Notes: generated by a model from the letters alone, not told the origin. A stretch of DNA of 64,000 nucleotides from Phalacrocorax aristotelis (GCF_949628215.1 NC_134310.1:13839401-13903400), one strand, 5' to 3'. Positions 45,002 through 56,125 are shown, numbered from the stretch's first letter. Translations and numbers: made by a program.

Positions 45002-45022
45002 GGTTCCACCTTTCGGGCGCCA
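45002..45022 (-). other. primer-binding site, Lys-like but divergent
   Basis: Minus strand TGGCGCCCGAAAGGTGGAAC two bases inside the LTR. The first 11 bases match the tRNA-Lys3 site TGGCGCCCGAA, but the rest does not, unlike the perfect site at 50217-50234. Confidence 0.65.
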
Positions 45023-45024
45023 GT

Positions 45025-45488
45025 TGCGGCGAGCGAGGAAAGCAAGCAGCCAACTCAACGTGAGTGATAGAGCAAGCTTCAGTTTTATTTTTAAGTCACA
45101 GCGCTTTTATATGCTCTTGTAAACAAGCTTCAACAATTACTTCATACGGATTGCGACACCTCCTTAACGAACAGTCTATTTCTGTACTTCGTGCCTAAAC
45201 TCCTTGTTGTTTGTCGGATGCTCTCAAGGCCGAGAGATATCCCTGCCTTTCTTCTTTGCTCTCAAGGCCGAGATATCTCTCGCCTTTCTTCCTCCTCCTG
45301 GTGACTTGCAGATTCTCTGTAATTTCCCATCATCGGGTCTGATCTCTGTAATTTTCCATCAGCGGGTCTGACACTGGGTCTGTAGTCAAGCTAATTCCAT
45401 CGCGTACCTATAATCCTCCAGCCCGCTTTCTATCTCAAACAACTTATCAGGGGACCCGCATGTGGATTCAAGCCTATAGTTTCCCACA
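45025..45488 (-). repeat. 5' LTR of young ERVK
   Basis: 464 bp, plus-strand tgcggcgagcgagg to tttcccaca. Right flank ACGTCC. Confidence 0.95.
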
Positions 45489-47400
45489 ACGTCCATTTGC
45501 CACAACTGCAAGGCTCCTAAGCCCCGAGGATTTACCCCAAGACCCAGACCAAATCCCAGTTTTTGGCAAGCTGGACACGATTGCACGATGCCTTGGGCAT
45601 CTGACAGCTTTAACTTAAACTGTTTCGCTAACACCTTTGCAGACTGATGTAAAAATTCATGAGACAAACGGGCTTGCTCAAACAGGTTGACATTGTGATT
45701 TTTCCAAGCGGTAGCGACTAGCTTGTCTGCTACGTTGTTTCCAATAGACAAGCCTTGATTAAACTGATGGCTGCGAATGTGTGTCACAAAATAGGGTTTT
45801 CTGTGTTGATTCAACAAAACCAAAAGCTGCATCAATAACATATACAAGGTGTTATTTTTTAGAGTTTTGACCATGGCGCGTTCCAAGCGCTGTACTGTTC
45901 CCACCACATAGAGTGAGTACAAGACTACATTTAAAGGGTCGTCAGGCCAGCGTTGAAAAACCCACAAGACTGCTCTCAGTTCGAGTGTCTGCAAAGAGTC
46001 TGTGGCGCTCCCTGTAAGAAGCTGATGATGCCACTGGTTGTTGCTGTGCCAAGCAATAGCAGCTCGTTTTGATTTCCTTCCAGCATCGGTGAATACTGTG
46101 AGTCCTTCCACTGGTACTTCTGACCTGCGAGGGATTTCCTCAAATTCCTGGTTTTGCAATAGGGATAAAATTTTTGCTGATGGATAATTATTAGTAACTG
46201 GACCTGGATACTTGGCAAGAGCGATTTGGATTGTCTCTGAGGTCGCTAAGAGCCAGTCCAAATAGCTCTGTGCTATAGGCATAAATATCGTTGCGGGCTC
46301 TTGTCCCGATAACTCCCAAATCCTTCTTCTGCCTTTAATAATTATGTTAGCTAACAGCTCGACCCGTGTACAAGCTGTGTTTTTGGGTTGATAAGATAAG
46401 AATACCCATTCCAGAATGTTGATGTGCCGTTCGTCTAATTGCGTTATAAGTCCTACTAAATGCTTTCGTTTGGGTGACGAATTAACGATCAAAAACTGCA
46501 AAGGCAAAGTAGCAATTTTTCTCTGTACAGTAGCTGTTAGAATTTTGTCCACAACCTGATCTAACGCCTGTTTCTGTTCTACTAATAGGCTTCGTTGCTC
46601 GTTAGCTTTGGTCGTGGTTCCTAAGAGGGGCATTAAAGGAGCTAAATCATCATTAGTGATTCCACTAACAGGTCTTACCCACTGAATGTCTCCCATCAAT
46701 TTTTGAACATCTAAGAGGGTCTTAATGTCTGTTTTAAGTTCAATTTTCTGTGGTCAGACTGCACTCCCGGTAATGGTCCAGCCCAAATACTGCCATGGAC
46801 CTTGGCGCTGCACCTTTTCCAGGGCTATTTTAAGTCCCTTTGGCTCTAAGGTTTCTACTAACTTTTGTAATATTACTTCCGAATCCATCTTTTCACCGGC
46901 AATCAATATGTCATCCATATAGTGAAAAGTTAGTAAGGATGGATGTTGCTTTCGGAATGGCTGTAGAGCCGATGCTACAAAATTTTGACACAATGTAGGT
47001 GAGTTCTTCATGCCTTGAGGTAACACCACCCATTGATACCTTTTCGCCGGCTCTTGTTTGTTAATTGTCGGTACCGTAAATGCAAATTTCTCTGCATCGT
47101 CTGGATGCAAGGGAATAGTAAAGAAACAATCTTTTAAGTCAATGATAAGCAAATCCCAGTTCTCAGGGATCATTACAGGGGAAGGTAATCCTGGCTGTAG
47201 TGCCCCCATGTCCTGCATAACAGCGTTTACTGCTCGTAAATCGTGCAGTAGTCGCAATCTGCCAGATTTTTTTCGGAATGGTAAAAACGGGAGTGTTCCA
47301 AGGGCTTGTAGAAGGCACGATATGACCTGCTTCTAATTGTTCGTTTACTAAGGCCTGTAAAATTTGCAGCCTCTCTTGCTTTAGCGGCTACTGGTCTACC
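45489..47400 (-). pseudogene. pol: older ERVK pol: RT, RNase H, start of integrase
   Basis: RT starts near 47400; an A-run near 47270 shifts the frame. From 47257 it reads [34 protein letters not shown] and FHYMDDILIAG (YMDD). A TGA at 46754-46756 interrupts it, then the same frame runs from 46699 through the thumb, RNase H (TVFTDAGRKSKRA, ELRAVLW, NVADKL) and the integrase zinc site (CPACQ) to LWQMDV at 45489. There the young ERVK has inserted; the rest of integrase is at 37844-38483. The open frame runs on into the inserted LTR to 45386. Confidence 0.88.
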
Positions 47401-47604
47401 CACACTGGCGTTGTCGTGGTCCAGGTGAGTTTTAAAATGGGCTGCTTAACCATGGCCGCTCCTAAAAATGCTGGGTTACAAGCTGGGCTCCCATTTGGGA
47501 CAATATGTCTCGACCTACAAGAGCTATAGGCAGGTGCATTACATATGGCCTTGTGGTAACTGTCGTACCATCCTCAAAACTAAATGACACTGGAGATTTA
47601 CTGA

Positions 47605-48243
47605 TCATTGTGCACCTCCAACCCCCACTACATTGGTAGCTGCCGGTACCAGTGGCCAGTTATAGGGCCACTTTGTTGCGGGGATGATGGTTACATCTGC
47701 CCCTGTGTCAATTAGCATCGACAGCACCCAGGATTGCCCGTTTTGGTGTGTAATTGTCACCTTTTCTTCTGGTTTTCCCCTGGTGATATCGATCGCTAAT
47801 AACACATTTGGCACACCAGTGGACCCAAAACCTCCGTGGCCACGCACGACCGATTGTGCCTTAGGAACACAGGCATGAAATGGTATTAATTGAGCTATTT
47901 TTGATTGTGCTGGTATGGTGAGTGGTGGCCTTAGGGTGTATACCATAATTTTTATGGTTCCACAGTAATCTGCATCAATGAGCCCTGGTACTATAAATAT
48001 ACCTTTTCGAGACATTGAGGAACGGCCTATAAGCAATGCACTTAGCCCATGCCCTAGTGGTCCCTGTTGGTCGGAATCAATTAATTGAACCCCTGATGTT
48101 GTTAAAGTCACGTCTACTGCTGTTGCCAGGTCCACTCCGGCGCTGCCGATTGTGGCAGCGGTGCAGCGGTCCAAGCACCCTGCACTTGTGTTGTCATGCG
48201 TGGGTGCGGCGCGCTCTGCGCCTTGTTTCCCGATCTCCGACAT
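47605..48243 (-). CDS. pro: older ERVK dUTPase-protease (pro)
   Basis: 212 codons open from the first ATG; the frame starts upstream by overlap with gag. dUTPase motifs in order: GSAGVDLAT (about residue 33), GLIDADYCGTIKI and the C-terminal glycine-rich RGHGGFGSTG. Retroviral protease follows with LSMLIDTGADVTIIP, the DTGA active site intact. The frame ends at VVGVGGAQ, before the usual protease C terminus, so the protease is probably cut short by a stop or frameshift at 47605. dUTPase removes dUTP during reverse transcription; protease matures Gag and Gag-Pol. Confidence 0.82.
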   Translation of the reverse strand: MSEIGKQGAERAAPTHDNTSAGCLDRCTAATIGSAGVDLATAVDVTLTTSGVQLIDSDQQGPLGHGLSALLIGRSSMSRKGIFIVPGLIDADYCGTIKIMVYTLRPPLTIPAQSKIAQLIPFHACVPKAQSVVRGHGGFGSTGVPNVLLAIDITRGKPEEKVTITHQNGQSWVLSMLIDTGADVTIIPATKWPYNWPLVPAATNVVGVGGAQ

Positions 48244-50110
48244 TCCTGACTGTCATGGGTACCTTTCTTGCAATTTGTACACCACTTGTTTCCTCGCCCC
48301 TCAGTGCTAACTAGACTCCTACATTCTTTCCTAACATGACCTAGCTTTCCGCAATTAAAGCACTTTTTGTCCCGTTTTCCTCCCTGTTTTTTTTGAGATC
48401 AATGGCTTAACTGCTGCACCCACAGCTGCGGCCATAACGGTAGCCTTTTCTTGTTCTAACATTCGCTCAGCGGCCTCTAACAACTGCCCTGCGATAGATC
48501 CCCTCGGCAACACACTGAGTGCTCTTTTAGTCTTTTCATTAGCATTATCAAAAGCAAGCATATCTAGGAATTTTACTTTCATGCTCTTGTCCATATCTGG
48601 GTGAGCCATAATTGCAGCATGCAAGCGATCGATAAACTTCCCATATGACTCTGTGGGTCCCTGCTTTACTGCGGTAAAGGCAGGTCTGGTATTCTCATCA
48701 TGCATGTTAGTAAGGGCTCTATAAGCTAACTCTTGGCTCAGTTGCAACACCTCGGTAGCACATTGCGCTTGCCACTCAGGTCGCGTAAAAGGCCCCTGCT
48801 CCTATTAGCATCTGAGCCTGTACCCCAAACAGAGGATCACCCTGCTGTCGAGGTATCGAAGCTGCCCTATCGCAGACAGTCTGCCAATGTTGGAAAAATT
48901 GTAGCTGCTGCGAGGGTGGCAACAGCATCCGGACAATCATCCTAGAGTCATAAGGAGTTAATAACTGTGAGGAAAAAATGTGTTGTAACACAGACTGAGT
49001 TTATGTTGATTTTAACCCATATTGAGTAACAGCATTTTTGGCCTCCTTCAACACTTTCCAATCCAACGCTTCCCACACCCCTCTCCCATTATTATCTGCT
49101 ATAACTGGAAATGCCATTGGCAAAAATTGTCCTTCTATCATGGCATCTCGAATCACCCCTTTCCATCGCATGGATGGGTCTCCCGCCCCCCTTGCCATCA
49201 ACCCTTGCCCAAATACCGCTGACGCTGGTGGCGCTGGCATCGGTGCAGGAGCACTGGTCCCACCCGCTGTTTCATTTGGGACGAATGGGTTAGACCCCGA
49301 TGGTCCGGGGCATGGCACAGACAGAGGAGCTGGTAACTTTTCCAGCGGCGCCCCTAGGCGAGCCTCTAAAGTTTCCAGCCTTTTTACCAATTCCCGCAAT
49401 TGTGCATCCCCCAAACCATTTACTCCCCCCTCCTCCTCTTCGCAACATGACGGTGGAGAAGAAGGTGGCAAGGGAGGGTAAAGTGAAGTGGTCGGTGCCA
49501 GTGAAGAGGGTCAGGGTGGTGGATCGGCGTTGTCACAAATCCGAGGACTGTCTGACTGTGTTGCATCTGGTGGTGGTAGAAAATCTTCTGCAGGTTTTCC
49601 CTCTGGTGCTGGTACATGTGTGGCAGCGTGAGCTGTGGCTACAGTTTCTGCTGGGATTCAGACCCCCCCCGCAGCGCGAGCTGGGGTTGCGGCAGGGATC
49701 ATTGCACCCTGGAACAGCATGCCGGTTGCAGAGGCAGACCCGTCGGCTGGAGTCAAAGCTGCAAATGCAGATGCCACAGCTTGCCGTTCAGCCCTCATGC
49801 TTTTCAATGTTTCATTAATCAACCTCCACACGGTGGAGAATTTGCTCGCCTCCCTGGATCCTTTATTTATTTCTTCCCACAGCTTTGCCCCTATTTTTTC
49901 CCATGTTAAGACATCAAAGGTGGCTCCAGCTGTGGGGATCAAGTCCTTTCCCTTTGCCCAAAGCAGCAAAGCCTTCAGGGTAGACGAGTCATAACTCAGC
50001 CCTCTCATTGAAAGGATATGTTGGAGGAGCTTAACCACTGCTGACTCTTCTTTTGTCATGTTGGACCCCATCTCCTCCCCGGCCGCCCGCCTGATCAGGG
50101 CGAGTTCCAA
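48244..50110 (-). pseudogene. gag: older ERVK gag, frameshifted
   Basis: A matrix-like N terminus is seen in frame 49658-50110 (SAVVKLLQHILSMRGL, VLTWEKIGAKLWEEI), with an ATG at 50110 or, more likely, 50068 (MGSNMTKEE, Gly2). Later parts are in shifted frames: 49001-49471 (AFPVIADNNGRGVWEALDWK), 48776-48991 and 48355-48750, the last with the major homology region VKQGPTESYGKFIDRL. Two zinc knuckles (CFNCGKLGHVRKEC; CTNCKKGTHDSQEC) sit at about 48245-48365. It ends with the same WQQQ-stop as the young copy. Confidence 0.83.
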
Positions 50111-50216
50111 TCTTTTGCGCTAGCGTCTTCCCGAGTGCCGGGGCAGCACTCATCTACAGCCAGCTTCCGCACCCTCCATCTTTGGCTCCGTTCGAAAATC
50201 CAACTCCGATCCGGGG

Positions 50217-50234
50217 GTCCCTGTTCGGGCGCCA
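50217..50234 (-). other. primer-binding site, tRNA-Lys3
   Basis: gtccctgttcgggcgcca on plus is an exact complement-side match to the tRNA-Lys3 primer site TGGCGCCCGAACAGGGAC, two bases from the LTR. Confidence 0.92.
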
Positions 50235-50236
50235 CT

Positions 50237-50631
50237 TGCTGACACGGAAGTCACGGACACAGCACACGATCAGTATGATCAAGCAGATGTCAGTTTATTG
50301 CAGACACAGCACGGTTAATATAGCTCTTTAACCACCTTATCATGCACAAGTCTATTGTTAATTGGTCAGCTGTGTTTGGCCATGCGCTGTTAGTTATATT
50401 CGGATTCGTTTATACTCTTAATCCACATGCACAGCCTGATCTGCCCGTATCCTGCTTTTAGTTCCGCTAGTCGGTGGTTACTTCCCCTTTTTCCTGCTTG
50501 CTTCATGCCTTTAAAACTGCAGTCGACCTTTGCGACATCCTTGAGGCCTTCTTGTTCACAGGCAGATTAAGTCCACACAGTCTGAATCTGGATTGTTCAC
50601 TACATGTCCTTGGCTTTCCAGATATCCCACA
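50237..50631 (-). repeat. 5'-side LTR of older ERVK
   Basis: 395 bp, tgctgacacgg to gatatcccaca. Shorter than 36975-37508, with a different centre. Right flank gtggag is CR1 sequence. Confidence 0.85.
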
Positions 50632-50775
50632 GTGGAGTCCCCATCCCTGGAGGTGTTCAAAAAACATTTAGACGTGGCACTACAGGGCATGGTTTAGTAG
50701 ACATGGTAGTGTTGGGTTGATGGTTGGACTTGATGATCCTAGAGGTCTTTTCCAACCTTTATGATTATATGATTG
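50632..50775 (+). repeat. CR1 3' UTR fragment
   Basis: gtggagtccccatccctgga, followed later by ttggacttgatgatcctaga and an atgattatatgattgtatg tail typical of the CR1 end repeats. It begins exactly at the ERVK LTR edge. Confidence 0.85.
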
Positions 50776-53017
50776 TATGTTTGTATGCATCCTTGGTATA
50801 TGCTTGTCTGCAGGTTGGGTGAGCCATCTTCTGGTATCTCTCCTCCAGTTTGGGGGTTGGTTGATTGTTTTTTTGTGGGTTTTTTTTTTTCTTTCCTCCC
50901 CATTTGACTACTTGCAGAGGTGTTTCCTGGAATCAAAGCAGGATACATTTAAGTGTATGGACTTGGTTCTTTTTCATCACAGTTCACATCCTGTGTCTAC
51001 TAGCTGCCAGGTTTCTTCATTCATTCTTTGATGATCAGTCACTTTCTCACTCTGGAGGAGAGCAGTTCTGCCTGTTTATTTGAAAAATAAAGTATTATCA
51101 GTATTATCAAAACTGATGATTATCTGACAACAGTAGGTATATCTAATTTTCTGCCACCGGCATGTATGCCATGGACAGCACCAGACAGGAAAAAATCATG
51201 GCACAAATGTGTAACTTAAAACAGTACATTCATTGCTGCTCATCACAGGATTAAGCATAAAACAGGAAAGATAGCCTTCTGTGCATCCTTCAAAATTTTT
51301 GCTGCTTGTCTGCTCAGGAATTTGGTTGGCAACTGACTTATATGCTGATGGGAAGTTTGTGGGAACTGGATTTCCAGCTTATTTGGAAATGTCACTTGAA
51401 CAAGAGATATAGCTCAAAGATAAAATTCTGGAAAAATGTTTTAAGTCAATCAGAACTTACTATAGTCAATTTCAGATTCTGTTTATATTTTGATAAACTG
51501 TCCATCTGTTTTACTGCTTCTGCAAAAGGCTTTACTTCTAATAAATGAAACTTCTGGTGGCTTGGAGGATCCAGCTGGAAAGCTTCTAACTGGCAGTGCT
51601 AATTTTGATAACTTCATGCTGCAGTTAGGAGGTCCAAAGACATGTTACCATAGAGATACCCCCAGTAGTTTTAAACCAACTTAAAATTACTAAAGCTGGA
51701 AGGCTAATGATTACAGGAACATCAGCTGTAAAACACACACTGGGAGGTTTCAGCAGCTGACTGCGCTGCATACACCTAATTACAGCCCAACGATGTATGC
51801 TTTTGAGGTTGGAAGCATGGGGCTGTTCTTACTAAGACACAATCAGCCTTGTACTAGAAGAAAGAAATAGGCAGTGAAGGGTCTTCAGAGTGAAGACAGG
51901 TTTCTTTGATGCACCCCTTTTATTTTGTTTTCTCTGTTGCTTTCATCTGCAGAGAAGATTTTGTCCGTGCCTTCTGCATACTTCTGCGAGTTGAATGTAA
52001 GCTTGGCAAGTTTTCCTATGTCACAGCTAAAGAGACAGATTCTGTAATAATCTGCAGGCAAGATAAGAGAACTGGATGAAGAGTGGAGGGGGTTGAGAAG
52101 GAAAGGCCGGATTTTATAAATAATGTAGAATGAGCAAGATTTAGAAATAGCCAGGGTGAGAGGACTTAAGAGAAGCTTAAGTGGACGATGACTTACAGAT
52201 TGTGGGTATGAGCAGAAAAAGGTTAGTGGCAGTACTCACAGTGACCAAGAGAAGGTTGCAGATAGAGGTTGATGGGGGAGACATGGGTTTGGAAGGCGGG
52301 TTTACTTGAAATGACAGCTAGACATGTGAATAGAGAAAAGCTGAGATTTCTGTTGCCGAAAGTAGAAAGAACTCTGGAGTAGATATGTATAGATGCAAGT
52401 CCTTAGGTTTTGGAGCAAATTGTTTGTTTCTTGTGATCAAGAAAAAGAAGAAAAAACAGAAGAAAACCTATGTTTCCTATTCCAAGTAAATGGGCCTTTA
52501 GGTCAGTATTTGTAAGGCACACTCCCTGCAGTGATACATGTGGGAGGGAAAAACAACCTGAGACCTTTGTCAAAGTTAAAGGGTATTCTATGGAGAATCT
52601 TATGAAGGGGTGAAAAGTAGAAAGGGTCTTAGGGTAGAGGAGATTTCTGAAAGCCAAGGTCAGACTAGATTTCAAACAATAGAGTGTCAGTGGTGTGAAA
52701 GGAAGCTGATGGGAGCATGGAAGAGAACTGTGGAGTACTGCTGAGCTTTGACTCTAAAGAGAGACACTTAGAGACTTCTCTTTGAGTGGAGTGCGAAGAG
52801 AAAATGAGTTCAAAATAGTTAAGGAAGGAAAGGCATGAGAGTTTTTGTAGGCTGAAACTAAAGCCTAGATAATTTTGTGGTCTTAGCAGTAGATGTGTGA
52901 ATTTGTAGTCATCGACCTATATGATCTTACTAACAAGGCTTATGGCATACAGCCAGCTATTTCCATTGTGATACCACAAGGGGAAGCCTGTGCAAGGGTT
53001 ACTGATACACTGAGGGT
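50776..53017. other. unassigned sequence
   Basis: No gene or repeat recognised on either strand. It is the left flank of the ERVL composite and ends with gggt. Confidence 0.5.
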
Positions 53018-54125
53018 TGTCATGGTTTTAGCTGAGATAGAGTTATTTTCTTTACTGTAGCTGGCATAGTGCTGTGCTTTGGACTTAGCATGAAAAAAAT
53101 GTTGATAACACACCGATGTTTTGGTTGTTGCTGGGTAGAGCTTATACTAGTCAAGGACTTTTCTAGCTTCCCATGCTCTGCCGGGTGCACAAGAAGCCGG
53201 GAGGGGAGGGGGCACAGCTAAGAGAGCGGATTCAAACTGGCCAAAGGGATATTCCATAGCATGTAACATCATGTCCAGTATGTTAACTGGGAGGAGCTGG
53301 CCGGGGGAGGGAAGTGGCAATCACGGCTCGGGGATGGGCAGCATCGGTCGGTGGGTGGTGTGTGGCTGTATCATTTGTGTTTCTGTTTTTTTCTCTTTTT
53401 CCCTTTTCCTTTTTATTATATTATCATCATTGTAATTGTTATCATAATCATGTGCTGGTTTTGGCTGAGAAGGGGTTAATTCTCCTCACTGTGGGGGTCA
53501 GCTACCTTTCCAGCTTCCCGCGCTCTGCCGCGTGGCGTGGCAGGGGGGGCTGGGAGGGGCAGGGCCATGGTGGGGGCGGCTGACCCCGACTGGCCAATGG
53601 CAGGTTCATTCCATACCATGTGACACCATGACCAGTATATTGAGGGGGGGCAGTGGCAGCGCGCAGGCGGCGCGGCGTCGGGTCGGCGGGCGGCGAGCGG
53701 CTGCGGCGCGTGCGGTTTGTTCCGGCGGTTCGTTCCCCCTCTCCCCTCCCTTCCCCCCTCCCCCGGGGCTTTGCGCCTCTCGTTGTTCTCCTTTACATTG
53801 CATTTCTACTGTTTTTTCTTTTAATTTTCATTATTAAACTGTTCTTATCCCAACCCACGAGCGTTACCCTTCTGATTCTCTCCCCCATCTACCGGTGGGG
53901 GAGTGAGCGAGCGACTGTGTGGGGCTGAGCTGCCGCTAAACCACGACAAATCATTATTATTATAATTATTATTTTATTATCATAATTAACCTATTCTTAT
54001 CTCAACCCACAAGTTGTTTTTTTGTGCTTTTGCTCTTCCGATTCTCTCCCCCCTCCCACAGGGGTGGGGGGAGTGAGCGAGCAGCGGCGTGGTGTTTAGT
54101 TGCCGACTGAGGCTGAACCACGACA
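53018..54125 (+). repeat. outer ERVL 5' LTR, interrupted
   Basis: tgtcatggttttagctgag to gaaccacgaca, about 605 bp once the nested solo LTR and duplication are removed. Closest to 62701-63291. Confidence 0.9.
53451..53948 (+). repeat. solo ERVL LTR (tgtgctgg type) nested in LTR
   Basis: 498 bp with perfect 5-bp duplication AATCA (53446-53450 and 53949-53953). Confidence 0.93.
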
Positions 54126-54133
54126 GTCCTTTT

Positions 54134-54151
54134 TGGCGTCCAACGTGGGGC
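54134..54151 (+). other. primer-binding site, tRNA-Lys type
   Basis: tggcgtccaacgtggggc, one change from the sites at 15522 and 16485. Confidence 0.85.
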
Positions 54152-54232
54152 AGGAAGGGTTTGAGATAGTAACAGTTCCTGGTCACAGAATTGATTCATC
54201 TGTTCTTAATATTAGTTTGTCCAGTCTATACC

Positions 54233-55485
54233 ATGCTGATTGTAAAGTACACGTTAAAAATTGCTGTTGGTTTTTGTAGTTTGCTGTGCTCTGTAGTGAT
54301 TAGCGATGTTTTGCCTAGGAGATTTGTTATTAAAACACTGGCCTTGACTGTTATCGGTTATTTAGGTCTTGCATGGAAGTCATTACTGTACTTCAGCTAC
54401 CACCTCATGGAGGCAATTAGCAATTATACCTCCTCCTCTGAGAAGATTTTTATGGAGGAAATACAGAATGGCACCTTAGCTGCCATCTTATATAATGTCT
54501 CCTCCTCCATTACAACAACTTTTCAGTATCTTGAACATCCTTGGGTAGTTAAGATATATCTGTTGGTATTGCTTTGGCAGATGGTATCAGTTCTGTCTAA
54601 GGTTAATAAGAAATTTCAGAATATCATCCAGAGATCTGCCCCAAGGCTGGATAGCTATGCGTGGCAGGGTATGTGGGAAAGTATGGGCAAATGCCTAAGA
54701 CGGTGGGCACACCACATGACGTGGGATTTCACCCCTGAACAGGTGCAGAATCCTGAAAAACTAGTACAATATTTGGAGGAAGAAAGCTGTCACCCTGGCA
54801 ATTCCAGAGAGATACAAATCACTGCAATGTGCTGGGGCCTGGCCCATGCCTATCGAGCCCTATTTAACACTATTCAGTACCCCCAAGGGGAAGAGGAGGC
54901 CTCTGGATCTAAAAAGACAAAGACAAGGAAAGCAACAAGCCCTGCAGCCACTCAAACCCCCATGACAGACACTGCAGCTGCTCCAGCCCCGGTGACAAAC
55001 GTTGCAGCTAAATCAGAGGACCAACCCATGCCACCATCAGTCACCCCTATACACAAGAAGAAATCTTGGAAAAGATAGTCAACTCGTTTAGAAACAGATG
55101 ATGAAGAACCAGGGCCATCACAAGAAGAGGAGGAGGAAGATGATGAACTTGTACATGAAACGGAAACTACCCGATCCCTATCCTTGAGTGAGTTGCGGGC
55201 TGCTCCGATGCTGGGATAATGGGGCCAGTAGCCAGGAATTAGAGGGGAAGGAAGCCAAACAACTGGGATCCCTTTCTAGGGAAGGGGGCATTGACAGAGT
55301 GATTGGAAAAGGAACACAAGCCCTCAGCCTCTGGAGGCAGCTCCTGTCTGGAGTGAAAGAAAACTGTCCCTTCAAGGACGATGTTATATATCGCCCAGGA
55401 AAATGGACAACCATGGAGAAAGGTATGGAGTACCTAAGGGAATTAGCCATGCTTGAGGTGATTTATAGTGACCTAGACGATCAGT
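54233..55485 (+). pseudogene. gag: ERVL gag with hydrophobic N terminus, disrupted
   Basis: ATG at 54233 aligns with the start at 15580; an upstream in-frame ATG at 54191 is less likely because the other copy lacks it. The first about 280 codons are open to a TAG at 55076. Residues about 20-65 and 105-125 are hydrophobic enough for membrane segments (ALTVIGYLGLAWKSLLYFSY; WVVKIYLLVLLWQMVSVL). Capsid-like sequence follows (PEQVQNPEKLVQYLEEE), then a lysine/proline/alanine-rich linker. After the stop, an acidic run and a helical part (WTTMEKGMEYLRELAMLEVI) extend to 55485 in shifted frames. Membrane character is unusual for Gag. Confidence 0.72.
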
Positions 55486-55495
55486 AGTCACACAC

Positions 55496-56125
55496 CCAGT
55501 GCACACGACCCATGTGGTGGAAGCTTGTACGGAGCGCACCATCATCGTATGCAATCTCATTGGCAGTAATTGCCTGGAAAGATGAAGAAGTACCAATGGT
55601 GGGGGACATGATTGATAACTCCAGGATTACAAAGCAAATATCTCTTCCTCCCTTGTCTCAGCTGTGGAAAAACTTTCCCGGAACGTTCAGCAACTCGAAG
55701 AAGATATGTCCTACTCCCCACCTGTATGGACCATCAAATCGGCCATTAGGAGTAAGCGTCCCTGTGCTCAAGACAGAGGATATACACCACGGGCCACACA
55801 TCAAAAGATCCAGATGAAGCCCAGTGCACATGACCCATGTGGCGGAAGTTTGTACAGAGTGCACCATCGACACATGGGAACTCACTGGCAGTAATGTCCT
55901 AGAAAGATGACGAGACACCAACGGTGGCAGATTTGATTGACAAACTATGGGAGTATGAACCAAATATATCTTCCTCGCTCATCTCTGCTGTGGAGAAACT
56001 ATCCCAAGAAGTCCAGCAACTCAAAGAAAATATGTCCTGCTCCCCACCAGTACGAACCAGTATCTCAGCTGATAGGAATAAGTGTCCCTTTGCTCAAGAG
56101 AAAGTATATACATGACGGGGCACCC
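55496..56125 (+). repeat. 325-bp tandem duplication in ERVL gag
   Basis: Unit 1 55496-55820 and unit 2 55821 to about 56125 align throughout: ccagtgcaca...gacccatgtgg, ctggcagtaat, tcagctgtggaaaaact / tctgctgtggagaaact, and a repeated coiled-coil-like AVEKLS..VQQL peptide. The frame is not kept open. Confidence 0.8.

Larger units (their letters stand above)
38484..45488 (-). mobile_element. young ERVK provirus, nested, protease-deleted
   Basis: Both LTRs are 464 bp (38484-38947 and 45025-45488) and differ at one position by eye (near 38549/45090). A perfect 6-bp duplication ACGTCC (38478-38483 and 45489-45494) shows insertion into the integrase of the older ERVK. Sense order: 5' LTR, primer site, gag (580 codons), a dUTPase stub joined directly to RT, pol (about 866 open codons), env (455 codons), polypurine tract, 3' LTR. 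Large intact frames and near-identical LTRs mean a very recent insertion. Loss of protease makes it unable to mature virions alone. Confidence 0.95.
36975..50631 (-). mobile_element. older ERVK provirus, chimeric ends, host of a nested copy
   Basis: A minus-strand alpha/betaretrovirus-like element: 5' LTR at 50237-50631, tRNA-Lys3 primer site, gag, dUTPase-protease, pol, collapsed env, polypurine tract, 3' LTR at 36975-37508. A younger ERVK (38484-45488) splits its integrase. The two LTRs differ in length (395 vs 534 bp) and strongly in their middle. Flanks do not match: ERVL pol on the left (ggagag), CR1 tail on the right (gtggag). The ends therefore probably come from two different insertions. 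Confidence 0.85.
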
